Positions 8,885 to 19,000 of a stretch of DNA of 64,000 nt are shown here, in pieces (within the stretch, counting starts at the first letter, position 1; each line of letters begins with the position of its first letter). Both the position numbers and the translations under genes were made by a program. The notes beneath the pieces are model-generated. The model saw nothing but the letters and a program-made list of their open reading frames with translations. It had not been told where the DNA came from and ran no database searches. The DNA is from JAEXOD01 sp963663265 (lineage in GTDB: Bacteria > Bacteroidota > Ignavibacteria > Ignavibacteriales > Melioribacteraceae). Location: assembly GCA_963663265.2 (NCBI GenBank), contig CAXXXM010000002.1, positions 806,001 through 870,000 on the forward strand, in the 5' to 3' direction.

Positions 8885-10552
8885 CTATTTAATTAACATC
8901 ATTTTCTTTGTAGATACGTTTTTACCGGATTCTAAAGTATAGAAATAAACGCCTGAAGATAATCTTGAAGCGTCAAAATTGTATGTATATTTTCCGGCTT
9001 GTAAATCTTGATTTACTAATGTAGCAACTTTTTGACCTAATACGTTATAAATAGCTAAAGAAGTAATTGCTGCTTCTTTTAATTCAAAAGTAATTTTGGT
9101 TGAAGGGTTAAATGGGTTTGGGAAGTTCTGTGATAATGAGAATGATTCAGGAGCAAAACCTTCTTCAACTTCAACATCAGTTAACCATATTTCCCATTCT
9201 GTCTTTTTAGTTGGGAACCAATTTAAATCACCAACAGGGAAACCACCGATGGAACCTGAATAAGCAGCTGCTGATGTTGGATAAGCACAATCTAATGTAT
9301 CAGCATAATAAACAACATTTCTTCTATCATAATCATGTTGTGATCTAATAAAGTTAGTTGTAGCTTTAGATTTACCGGCACCACCTTGTGCAGCAGGTCT
9401 TCTATACCAATCCATCATTTTTGTCATCAATTTAGGAGTATTATTTAACGAGAACGATTGTTTTGAAAAAGCTGTTGTTGAATCTGCTCCTAATCTGCCA
9501 TTAAGATGCCATGATAATAAAGCACCTTCACCTGTTACGCCTGCAGATGCATATCTATTATAAAAAGCCTGACCTGAATCAGAAATAACATAAGCGTTGT
9601 TACTGATATTCCATTCTGTTGTATCATTGTTTACTGAGAAAATCCAGCTCATTCTTCTTTTTCCCAAGAAATCAGTTTCACCACTTTCATTAAATTCAGC
9701 TTGGCGAACGTAGTCAGTATCATTACCCAATGCAAACGGATCTACAAAAAGGTTGTTGGTAATATTAATTTCTTTTCCAACTTTACCAAGTACTAAAGTA
9801 CCATGATATGACATACTGTTAACTATTGTATTATGATCGAATAATAAATATTTAATATCAGCAGTACTATTGAAGTGTCTGATTATTCTATCTTGAGCAT
9901 TAACAAATGTACAGTTTTGCATAATTAAAGTATCAACTGAACCTGCTCTTAAATCAATAGCTTTACCTGCACCTAAGTTAGATGTACCCAAGTAGCCCAT
10001 ATTTGCAAAAACAGTATTTGTTACTTTGATATATCTTTGTGCCTGATCGGTACGCATATGGTTACCGTTACAGTTTGATAAAATACAGTTGTCAATAATT
10101 ACATCAAAACCCGGTTGGTTTGTTCCAATTAATTGACCTTGCATTAATGAATATGAAGAAGTATCCGGTTCTAATACACCTGTTAATGCAATACCTCTCA
10201 TTTCAAAATCTTCAGCTATTCTTACAAAGGCTGCCGGGTTATTATTTGTTGTAGTATTTTTTACTAAATAGATAATAGGCATTCTTCCTGTACCTTCTTC
10301 TGCTCTAAGTCTTAAAGGCCAGCCTGAGTTACGCATTTGTGTGTTAACAAAATAAACACCATTACGTTTTAATACGTATACTCTGTTTAAATCAAGTCTT
10401 GCACCGGTAGCTGTGGTATCACCGGCAATAACATCATTTAAATAATTACTTCCATTCCATGGATCTACTACTAAATCACTCTGTGCAAAAGTGAATAAGG
10501 GTAGAAATAAAATGAAGAAAAGAAAAAAAGATATTGTTTGTTGTTTTTTCAT
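8885..10552 (-). CDS. Secreted right-handed beta-helix protein with type IX sorting domain, pectin locus
   Basis: This 555-residue protein has a signal peptide (residues 1-23, ending FTFAQ). Its helical-coil repeats of short beta strands (for example VIIDNCILSNCNG, LIMQNCTFVNAQD, LFDHNTIVNS, INITNNLFVD) are typical of a parallel beta helix. Its C-terminal type A sorting domain is NFPNPFNPSTKITF ... KKMMLIK. I see no PL1, PL9 or GH28 catalytic set. It sits 46 bases after the TonB receptor, with a strong ribosome site (GAGGAG), in the position where SusD would be in a Bacteroides locus. It may be a surface pectin-binding partner of the receptor or a divergent lyase; both are inference. Secretion and the fold type are well supported. 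Confidence 0.82.
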   Translation of the reverse strand: MKKQQTISFFLFFILFLPLFTFAQSDLVVDPWNGSNYLNDVIAGDTTATGARLDLNRVYVLKRNGVYFVNTQMRNSGWPLRLRAEEGTGRMPIIYLVKNTTTNNNPAAFVRIAEDFEMRGIALTGVLEPDTSSYSLMQGQLIGTNQPGFDVIIDNCILSNCNGNHMRTDQAQRYIKVTNTVFANMGYLGTSNLGAGKAIDLRAGSVDTLIMQNCTFVNAQDRIIRHFNSTADIKYLLFDHNTIVNSMSYHGTLVLGKVGKEINITNNLFVDPFALGNDTDYVRQAEFNESGETDFLGKRRMSWIFSVNNDTTEWNISNNAYVISDSGQAFYNRYASAGVTGEGALLSWHLNGRLGADSTTAFSKQSFSLNNTPKLMTKMMDWYRRPAAQGGAGKSKATTNFIRSQHDYDRRNVVYYADTLDCAYPTSAAAYSGSIGGFPVGDLNWFPTKKTEWEIWLTDVEVEEGFAPESFSLSQNFPNPFNPSTKITFELKEAAITSLAIYNVLGQKVATLVNQDLQAGKYTYNFDASRLSSGVYFYTLESGKNVSTKKMMLIK

Positions 10553-10598
10553 GGTACTCCTCGTTAATAAATTAGTGCATTATTAGTTTATTAATTGT

Positions 10599-13500
10599 TT
10601 ATAAAGTAATTCTGATACCTAAATCAGTTGTAAAATCATACTTCTCTTTTGTATTTACCAACTCCCAGCCATTTACTCTGTTTGCAGTATATGTACTTTC
10701 TTCCACATCGGTAAAATTGTTAAAGTTAAAGAAGATTGATAAGTTGTCGTTATATTTATACTTTAATGCCAAATCCCATCTTGTAAAGCTGCCTACAATT
10801 GCATCAGATTTTTTATCCCCTGAAAATCTGCTGTTGTATTCTCCTTGATAAAACACTGATATTCTTCCTGAAAATCCTGCATAATCATAACCAATAGAAA
10901 AGTTTCCAAAAAATTCCGGCTGTCCTTCCAATTTATTTTTGGATTCTTTAAGTACTATTTTTGAATTGTCACGTGGAATCCAATATCCCGGGAATAATTC
11001 AACTGAATCTCTCCAAGTTAATGTTTCAGAGTTTAATGTTATAGTTTCTGAACGTACCCATGAGAAATTTAATCCAACAACTATAAACTGCAAGTAACCG
11101 GGTAAGAAATGCAAATTTGTCTGTTCTTCAATTTCAAATCCCCATACTTTTGTTGGTTTGTCTGAATTATATGGATAGGTTAAATTATAGTTTTGAGAGG
11201 TTCCAAAAGGACTTTTCCATTTAATACCCAAAGTATTCAAAATTTCAGAATTATCTACTCTTAAGTTATTAAGCACATGATACATGTCCTTAATTTCTTT
11301 GTAGAAAGCCGATATTGCAAACAAGCCTATTTTTCCACCATAAAATGAAGTATTAATTTCAAAATTCCATGCTTTTGCTGTTTTTAAATCCGGATTACCA
11401 ATTGCCAAAGTTGTATAACCACCACCATCTCTTGCAACGTAATATTCTAATCTATGATTAAAATCCGGTCTTGCTAATGCTTGGTAAACAGCTAACCTTA
11501 CATTCATATAATCTGTTGGTTTATATGTCATATGAAAGTTTGGCAATACTACTGTTTCTTTGTATGTAGATGAAGTATCTTTTATTGTTCCACTTGGAGC
11601 AGGGAATCCTGTGAGTTTACCCGGAGTAAATTTTGAATAATAGGTATTATCTTCATGCTCTAATCTTGCACCCGCAATAATTGTTAAATCTTGTCCAATA
11701 TTAAAGGTGTTCATTAAATAAGCAGCAAAAACATTCTCTTCAATATCATAATACTCAGCTCTTACTTCTTGGTTATCTGCATATTCTAAACTTGTACCAT
11801 TTGAATTTGCAGCTCCATTTTTGTTTAATGAATACCAATCTCTTAACGACTGTCTATTAATCATTGGATTCAAAAAATACTTCCCATCAAAAGTACGTCT
11901 GTTTGCAGCTGGATTTGATAAAAAGTTTGTTGAAATAATTGCATTATTTTCAACAAGTAAATTTGCAAAACTTGTTCCGGCAAAGTTTTTTTCAACTACT
12001 GAACCATCAGGCAGTATCGTATACTTATGATATCCATATAAGTAATACGCAGCATCTAACTCGCTTGTTTCTTTAGTTCTATTTTTACTTCTATATTTTG
12101 CACCTGTTTTAATTTCCCAAGTAATTTTATCACTTATATTTACTTTCCTTAAAATGTCAAAAAATCCGGTTTTTTCTTTATCAACATTTTTTGTATGTCT
12201 ATAATATCCCCAGTTTAAAAATGCTTTTTGATAGTTGTTTAGAGCATAAGGAATTAAATCTTCGGGATTTCCTTTCATAACTTCGTCTGGAATTACTTTC
12301 ATTTTTGAAATTGGATTACCTTGCGCATCAACACTTGATGGTTCAACAAAATCCATATAATAATCATATGGGGTTTCCGAATTGGATTGAGCATAAGAAG
12401 CTCCCCATGTTACATCAAACCCAAATAAGTGATTTTCACCTCTTAATGAACTGTTGAATGTTTCAATATCCAATTCTCTATCTCTTGCAGTATATAATAA
12501 GTCAGTATTACCGGTAGGATAATTTCTTGAATAAGTAATATAATCACGATTAGTTGAGTTAAAAATGTTATTAAATCTAATTACGCCATTATCAGGAGTA
12601 TTAAAATCTAAAAGCAAACTTGCTCCTGCTCTTTTTCTCATTTCATCTGTATATTCTACTGTAAAATCGCTAATTTCCCATTTATCAACGCTATTTGCTG
12701 CTGAGCCATAATCTACGTCTATCCTTTCATTGCTTCTAACTTTCTTTTCAATGTTACCTAATACTTGTACACCCAACAAGTTCTCAAAAAATCTTTCACC
12801 ATATCTAACAGAAAAATCGTATTGATTAAGGGATTCTTCCATATTGTTATATGTCCCTTTAGCATCAACTCTTATTAATCTTTCTGTTGGTGCAACTCTT
12901 GTTACCAAGTTTACACTTCCGGCAATTGCATCCCCATCTTTATCCGGCGTAATAGCTTTATAGAGTTCAATTCCCGATAACGAACCTTGCGATATTGTGC
13001 TTAAATCCATTCCTCTTGAATCAGCATCGGTAGGTGCCATACGCATACCATCAACTGTAACAGTACCAAATTTGTCACTCAACCCGCGTAAAGTAATTTT
13101 ATCAGCTTCACCACCGGAACGACTAATTGATACACCAGGCATACGACCAATTACTTCGGCAGCGTTTGCATCGGGCAATTCTTGAATTTTTTCCTCAGAT
13201 ACTATATTTACAATAGTATTTGAATTTACCTGCTGGTTAATTGCAGAAACTTGTCCCCTTTGTTGACCGGTTACAATAATTTCTTCTCCTTCAACTATAT
13301 CAGGATAAAGCTGAACATTTAATTCAACAGTTTTGTTTTTTACAATAGTAACTGTATAAACTTTTTGTTTATATCCAATGTATGAGATAACAACATTATA
13401 TTTTCCTTCCGGAATTGCTTTAATCTGGTAAAATCCTTCCAAATTTGAAGCTGCGCCATGTGATGTTCCTTCCAAAAAAACATTTGCTCCAACCAAGTTA

Positions 13501-13613
13501 TCATTTGATACTGTATCGATAACTGTTCCTCTTAGTGTACCCTGCGAATACACACATGCAAATGTTATTAGAAATAGTAATGCTGTTAATCGTGTTGTAG
13601 ATAAAATATTCAT
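10599..13613 (-). CDS. TonB-dependent receptor, probable pectic oligosaccharide transporter
   Basis: This 1004-residue outer-membrane receptor has a signal peptide and a carboxypeptidase-regulatory-like domain at about 24-100 (GTLRGTVIDTVSNDNLVGAN ... VISYIGYKQ). A plug domain follows (ELPDANAAEVIGRMPGVSI, ITLRGLSDKFGTVTVDG, GIELYKAITPDKDGDAIAG), then a 22-strand barrel ending with an aromatic-rich strand. The plug resembles the TonB-Xanth-Caul type of carbohydrate receptor more than SusC, and no SusD gene accompanies it. It would import oligogalacturonides at the cost of proton motive force. The start is supported by a GGGAG ribosome site. It is the first gene of the operon and has LacI-type operators about 170-200 bases upstream. 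Confidence 0.93.
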   Translation of the reverse strand: MNILSTTRLTALLFLITFACVYSQGTLRGTVIDTVSNDNLVGANVFLEGTSHGAASNLEGFYQIKAIPEGKYNVVISYIGYKQKVYTVTIVKNKTVELNVQLYPDIVEGEEIIVTGQQRGQVSAINQQVNSNTIVNIVSEEKIQELPDANAAEVIGRMPGVSISRSGGEADKITLRGLSDKFGTVTVDGMRMAPTDADSRGMDLSTISQGSLSGIELYKAITPDKDGDAIAGSVNLVTRVAPTERLIRVDAKGTYNNMEESLNQYDFSVRYGERFFENLLGVQVLGNIEKKVRSNERIDVDYGSAANSVDKWEISDFTVEYTDEMRKRAGASLLLDFNTPDNGVIRFNNIFNSTNRDYITYSRNYPTGNTDLLYTARDRELDIETFNSSLRGENHLFGFDVTWGASYAQSNSETPYDYYMDFVEPSSVDAQGNPISKMKVIPDEVMKGNPEDLIPYALNNYQKAFLNWGYYRHTKNVDKEKTGFFDILRKVNISDKITWEIKTGAKYRSKNRTKETSELDAAYYLYGYHKYTILPDGSVVEKNFAGTSFANLLVENNAIISTNFLSNPAANRRTFDGKYFLNPMINRQSLRDWYSLNKNGAANSNGTSLEYADNQEVRAEYYDIEENVFAAYLMNTFNIGQDLTIIAGARLEHEDNTYYSKFTPGKLTGFPAPSGTIKDTSSTYKETVVLPNFHMTYKPTDYMNVRLAVYQALARPDFNHRLEYYVARDGGGYTTLAIGNPDLKTAKAWNFEINTSFYGGKIGLFAISAFYKEIKDMYHVLNNLRVDNSEILNTLGIKWKSPFGTSQNYNLTYPYNSDKPTKVWGFEIEEQTNLHFLPGYLQFIVVGLNFSWVRSETITLNSETLTWRDSVELFPGYWIPRDNSKIVLKESKNKLEGQPEFFGNFSIGYDYAGFSGRISVFYQGEYNSRFSGDKKSDAIVGSFTRWDLALKYKYNDNLSIFFNFNNFTDVEESTYTANRVNGWELVNTKEKYDFTTDLGIRITL

Positions 13614-13780
13614 TCTACGGCTCCCTAAATACTATTTTTTTTTGATTGTTATAATGGTTGGCACTAAAACCAATTTTAATTTAACGTTTTTTTTGCTAAT
13701 TATTAAAATCAAAACTTTTTCTTCTGATTCTTATATCGTTTTATCCCCAATAGATACAGCTCCGCCATGTAAGTCACATA

Positions 13781-13813
13781 GCAAACGTTTACTTAAACGA
13801 TAAAGTAAACGTA
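13781..13813. promoter_or_regulatory. Tandem LacI-type operator sequences
   Basis: GCAAACGTTTAC at 13781-13792 contains the perfect palindrome AAACGTTT, the core of LacI/CcpA-family operators. TAAACG (13794-13799) and GTAAACGTA (13805-13813) repeat the half site. The position upstream of the first operon gene, together with a LacI regulator inside the operon, makes this the best candidate operator. Binding is inference. Confidence 0.6.
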
Positions 13814-14184
13814 TAAGCTCCTTTAATTTTTCTATTTTTTTATCAAAAGTCAAGAAAAATCGGCGTGTATTTTTCATTTTTTCTACTTTTTTGCTGCTTT
13901 TTTATTTTTTTTACGAAAAAAAGACTGTTTTTTTTACTCTTTTAAATAGATATTTTGTCTTCTTTAATATTGAAACATTCAAAACAGGACTTTATGACTG
14001 ATTATTCCGGCAACCCTTATCAGTACTAACACCTTATTCTATAAAGAGTTACAAAGATAATTTAATATTTATTTTTAGAACAAAACGAATCAACAAATTG
14101 TTGTTAAATGAGGATAGTATATTTTTGTAAGAAATTTATTGTAAAAATTATAAAAAATATTCAACGTGTTGGAGCAATAAATAA

Positions 14185-14217
14185 GCCGTAAATTATTCTC
14201 AAATAATCATTTACGGC
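14185..14217 (-). terminator. Hairpin downstream of the PL10 gene
   Basis: GCCGTAAAT (14185-14193) pairs with ATTTACGGC (14209-14217), nine base pairs. On the minus strand it is followed by TTATTTATT, a moderate T-rich tail. It lies 39 bases after the PL10 stop. Confidence 0.6.
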
Positions 14218-14256
14218 ATTTTATATATTTATACCCAAGTTTTTTATAATTTATTT

Positions 14257-15405
14257 TCAGTTTATAACGTTTGTAATTTTCCAGTTTTTGTACTTTTCCA
14301 ATACCTCAGTAGGACTATAAGTATACCACCCATAACCGGCTCTTCTTTCTCTATCAACTTCTTCAAAGCTGTTTACAATATGCCCATCTCTATTACAAAA
14401 AATTGGTTTAAGTGTATTTAAATCATAATAACGTGCCCAAATTGTTGGTGCATTTACATCCTTTTCAATAATTCTATCAGTTGTCATGGTACTATATTTA
14501 TAACGAACTGTGTCCGCTTGAATTGTTTGTACTCTAATTCCTTCTATCTTTGATTCTTCAAACCAATTAACAGCATTATCAATCGCATTAATTATTTGTT
14601 CAGAGGGGTTTTCAATTGACATTAAAAATTCAACAATTTCAGCACTTTCTTCGTTACAAATTGCTGCCGGTTCAAAAGTTCGTGCATTTATTGGTAATAA
14701 TGTGTTTTCATCATACTGTTGACACCAGGCTGTCATTTTTCCATTATTGGATATTTGCGTTTTTAATATACATTCTACTCCGGCATTATAAGCTTTTTTT
14801 ACTTTCTCTAAAAGTTGTTCAGAAACAATACAATAAACAGAATCGCCATCAACTATGGCTTTAAGAATTTTCATTACCCCTATCATTGCCCCGTCGTTAT
14901 AGGTTATATGTTTTGCATAACCTGTTGTATCAGGGTAATATTGGGGAAATCCACCATTTGGGTATTGTGCATTTAGCAAATACTCAATTCCTTTTATATA
15001 TGCAATTTTATACTTTTCAATTTTGCTTTGCTGGTAAACTTTTGCTAAGTAATTTAATTGTCCCCAAGTAGTTCCATTATCAAAGCAAGCATCCGTATCG
15101 CTTTTATGCTGCAAAACAGTATCTTTTTGATCTTCAGTTAATATAGCCAGCATATCATAGTTTTTTGCCCAGCCACCATTTTCTTTTTGGAACAATAAAA
15201 TATTATCTGCTATATTAATTATATCATCACTTTTGTATTGTGGTTTTTCAGTACTTGGATTAATAATTTTTTCTTCATAAATATAATACCAATGTTTAGC
15301 ACTATTATCAAAATCCATAACATCAATTGGTTTATAGTTGTTTGTTTTTTGTGAATATATTATTCCACTACAAAGCAGTAATACTATAATTAAACTTTTT
15401 TTCAT
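14257..15405 (-). CDS. Pectate lyase, polysaccharide lyase family 10
   Basis: This 382-residue protein has a signal peptide (MKKSLIIVLLLCSGIIYSQ). Family PL10 segments appear in order: LLFQKENGGWAKNYD, DNGTTWGQLNYLAKVY, NGGFPQYYPD, HITYNDGAM, MTAWCQQYDE, ARTFEPAAI and the C-terminal IFCNRDG ... ERRAGYGWY. PL10 enzymes are (alpha/alpha) toroids that cleave polygalacturonate by calcium-dependent beta-elimination. No sorting domain is present, so it is probably periplasmic or secreted by another route. It is separated from the receptor operon by its own terminator and an intergenic region, and so is a separate unit of the same pectin regulon. A TGCAAACTTGTTTAA sequence about 50 bases upstream loosely resembles the LacI operator. 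Confidence 0.93.
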   Translation of the reverse strand: MKKSLIIVLLLCSGIIYSQKTNNYKPIDVMDFDNSAKHWYYIYEEKIINPSTEKPQYKSDDIINIADNILLFQKENGGWAKNYDMLAILTEDQKDTVLQHKSDTDACFDNGTTWGQLNYLAKVYQQSKIEKYKIAYIKGIEYLLNAQYPNGGFPQYYPDTTGYAKHITYNDGAMIGVMKILKAIVDGDSVYCIVSEQLLEKVKKAYNAGVECILKTQISNNGKMTAWCQQYDENTLLPINARTFEPAAICNEESAEIVEFLMSIENPSEQIINAIDNAVNWFEESKIEGIRVQTIQADTVRYKYSTMTTDRIIEKDVNAPTIWARYYDLNTLKPIFCNRDGHIVNSFEEVDRERRAGYGWYTYSPTEVLEKYKNWKITNVIN

Positions 15406-15528
15406 TGTTAACCTTGCTGATTTTTAACTTGCAATAATATAACCAATTATTCATTTATGCAAACTTGTTTAATATGAGTGATGTAAATATTTGAGGTAAT
15501 AGGTTGAAGGAACAAGAGAGAAATTAGA

Positions 15529-15596
15529 ATTCAGACATCAGATTTCAGAATACAGATTTTAGATTTCAGAATTCAGAAAATAGATATCAGAAATTA
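15529..15596. repeat. Short imperfect tandem repeat, TCAGA(A/T)TT units
   Basis: About seven degenerate copies of a roughly 8-10 base unit (for example AGATTTCAGA, CAGAATACAGA, AGATATCAGA) lie head to tail in noncoding sequence. Confidence 0.6.
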
Positions 15597-15935
15597 AATT
15601 TTGAGGTTGAAGGAAATAGTCAGAAGGGACAAACAAAAACATTTAAAATAAGTCAACCGGCGTGTTTTGTACGCTGGTTGACATTCAATAATTCAACCTT
15701 TATCACTTAAAACTTAACCTTAATTAAGCGGTTGACATTCAATCATTGAAAATTTAACATTCAAAATTCAAAATTAAAAGATTTATGTCGCCACTTGCGT
15801 GGCTTTTGCAACTTTTATTCTATATACTGCTACAAGTATTTTCCCACTTTGTGGGAATTTATAAGATAAACAACAGAAATTGCATTTTTAGACTTTTGAT
15901 GAATAAGGAAACAGGGAGAAGGAACAAGCAAAAAC

Positions 15936-15971
15936 AAAAAAAAGCCGCTCAACGTTTTTTTGTTGGGCGGC
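15936..15971 (-). terminator. Rho-independent terminator of the 1044-residue protein gene
   Basis: GCCGCTCAAC (15944-15953) pairs with GTTGGGCGGC (15962-15971). On the minus strand the stem is followed by a run of eight T. It lies 46 bases after the stop at 16018. The stem shares its sequence with the terminators at 30362 and 32159. Confidence 0.85.
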
Positions 15972-16017
15972 ATTCTAAAATTTAACCTTCAACCTTTAAC
16001 ACTTAAAATTGCTTTCG

Positions 16018-19000
16018 TTATTTCATCAGCATTAATTTTTTTGAACTTACAAAATCGCCTGCTTTAATTTGATATATATACATTCCACTTGCAAGGTGTT
16101 TTGCATTAAACTGCACATCATATTTACCTTTTGATTTGTATTCATCAACCAAGGTTGTTACTTCTTTTCCTAATACATCAAATACCTTTAAGGTTACTCT
16201 GCAATTATCCGGTACTTGATATGATATTGTAGTTGATGGGTTAAATGGATTTGGATAATTTTGGAATAAATCATATGAAGTTATCTCAATGTTTTCGACT
16301 AAATTTACTTCTTTGGTATTTAATTTAGCAAAAACATCTTCATCATTCATTTTATCAGTTACAGTATAAAATCCATTTAAATTATCATTTACTTCCAAAC
16401 ACATTTTTACTGTTTTGCTTCCTATTTCATTAACACTTACTTGATACAATATGTTATTATAATTTTGTAAATTACTACCGGAATAAGTTACATTATCAAA
16501 TACTCTTAATAATTCACCGGTATTAGCATCAATTAATTTAACTTTGAAATTAACTTGTTTGCCATCAGAAAGCTGAGCATATTGATTGCCAACCATACCA
16601 TATTGCACGCTATAAACAAATGATTCACCATCATTAATTACAAATGCTTCACTTATGAGTGCATAATTAAGTGATTCCAACGAATTAACTGCAAATTCTT
16701 CCGGCAAGTTAATAAACTTAATATGTTGTTGATCTTTAATTATATCTCCTATTGCAAAATAGAATTGTAGGCTATCTTTTCCAACTAAGCCTTGTCTGCC
16801 ATAATTAACACTTAATCCACTATTTCCTGCCTTAGGATAAAAACTTCCAATATTACTTGTTTTATTGAAACTATACGGACTTGTACTTGCATCAAAAACT
16901 AAACCTAACATCCCTTGTTTATTTAGTGCATTTGCTACTTGAACGCAATTACCATTTATTCCAAAGTTTTTAATATCACCAGCATTTAGTTGATTATTTA
17001 CAAATTTGTTTTGGCCTGTTGTAATTTCATTCCAAGCAACAATATATGTTAAGTTATCTGATGATTTAGTAATAGTTGGATATTGCGGATTTGAGCCAAA
17101 GTTCCAAAATCTATAATATTGCGGGCTTTTAAAAACAACAGAGCGAACAGTTGTCGAACCAGATGCGGTTCCTCCAGAACCAGATGTTGGATCAGCATCT
17201 TTATCTATTATAGCCTCTGTTCTTTCTCCTATCCAAACAACTCTTGCACCACCGTTTATTTCTATTATTGAGGGATTATAATTTTTTGTAAATCCGCTCC
17301 CATACGAAACTTCTTTTCTATTATTTACAAAGTCAAACCCATCAGTATCTACATTTACACTATCATACCATATTTTAGATGTAGTACTTGATGTGTTTTG
17401 TTGGTATGCGATATGGAATGTTATTGGCAACACTCTACTACCCATTACTGTTGGATTCAAGCAACTTTCATCTGTATTTGGAATAATCGATATTGCATTA
17501 TTTGCAAAATTAATGTTTTGACCTGATAAACCATCCATTTGTCCAAAGAAATAATGTATTCCGCCTGGTAAAAAAGGAGCATTACTTTCTTCCCACAGTA
17601 ACAATAAAGCAGAATTTCCTTGATATGATGAAAAATATGCAACTGGATGAGAATCAACTGAATATGGTTTCGCAATATCAAAAGACTCATTATCTTGAAT
17701 AATATCAGTAATATAATTTATACTTAATATTTTTATCTTGTATTCGCCTTGATTATTCTCTTGAAATGCAATAAGCACATTATGACCGTTAAAAGCATCT
17801 GTAATTGATGGATTTTTAGAATCATTTCCGCTTAATGGACATCCATTATTCATAATGCTCCATGTTACACCATTATCTGTACTCATTTCATACCATACTT
17901 TATCCATACTTGTATAAACACTGTGTAAATTACCATCCGAATCAGTTTTTATCAACTTACGCTGACTATTACTTGAATAACCTGTTGTCTGATTTGAATG
18001 GGTTGGGTATTTATATCTTGGGCTTAAGGTAATATTGGCGGTTGGAGTCAATGTACGTTCATTACTTGTTGAGCCGTTATCTAACCAACCTGCAAATTTG
18101 TATGGCTTATCGTTTATAGTTTCATTTAGAGGTGCCGTGATCGTTGCGGTATTCCCTTTAGCAATTAAGTCTTCACTCGAATAGACATCATTAAATTCTG
18201 TATTATAATTTTTTGTGATTGCCCAAGCAGGTTTGAGATAAGCTCCAATAATATTTCCATAATGTACGTTTTTAGGTTCGTAACTAGCAACTATACTACA
18301 AGCGGACTCCTCTGAGAAGGTGACATTGTAAGCATTATCCGATTTTTTCCAGCTACTTTTTTGAACAGGATTCGCCACTTCATTAAAAGTATAATATTCA
18401 CCGGTATTAGGATTAGTGTTATTATAAGCTCTTAAATTAATTATGTTGTTTTCCATGGTGGTAATTTGCTTGGGACTTTGATAAACAGTGACCGGTTCAT
18501 TTATGCCAACACCAATTTGACCTCCATTATAAGCATCCATTACATTTTTCACAGTATATGTGATCTGTTGAACTGGACGCTCAATGACCACTACAATTTC
18601 TAAACTTATTTTTGCGGTATCTATAAAATATGGATCATCATGAGGTGTTTTTATTGCTCCACCAATTACTAAATTATTAGTAAAGCCCTCCAACCATGAT
18701 AAAACAGAAGAATTTGTTGTATTTACAGAATTATTGCCATATGGAATATCCATAATTACAGTACCTGTATTATAACGATCTATCCAAGTAGAATAAGCTC
18801 CATCAAGGCTCCCAACCATTCTTATTCGTGTACTTTGTTGAATATCATCTCTTGTTATTGCATGAAAAGTAACTGACTGGATTGTTGTACCGTTTGGTAA
18901 TGGAGTTCCTACATTAAAAACAAAAAAAGAGTAATAATAATCCTCCTCACGTAAATTGTACCATCTCTGTCCTACTCCATTTCCCATATTGCCGGCTAGC

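Larger units (their letters stand above)
13614..14256. other. Intergenic regulatory region upstream of the TonB receptor
   Basis: There are 643 bases without a credible gene, very T-rich. They contain the operator pair at 13781-13813 and, at the far end, the hairpin at 14185-14217 that would end the PL10 transcript. The long leader between operators and start may hold the promoter; I could not assign its elements. Confidence 0.6.
15406..16017. other. Intergenic region with degenerate repeats and hairpins
   Basis: There are 612 bases without a believable gene. The region 15529-15596 is built from imperfect copies of a TCAGATTT / TCAGAATAC unit. A hairpin CAACCGGCGT...ACGCTGGTTG lies near 15655-15680. 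Motifs such as TTCAACCTTTAACACTTAAAA recur here and beside other hairpins in the window. The terminator at 15944-15971 closes the region. A 66-residue frame at 15785-15985 runs through these hairpins and is not taken as a gene. Confidence 0.6.

Noticed and set aside
10599..13613. SusC/SusD pair
   Set aside because: The receptor lacks an adjacent SusD-like lipoprotein; the next gene is a beta-helix protein with a sorting domain, not the TPR-rich SusD fold.
15785..15985. 66-residue plus-strand frame
   Set aside because: It reads through two noncoding hairpins, including the terminator of the opposite-strand gene.
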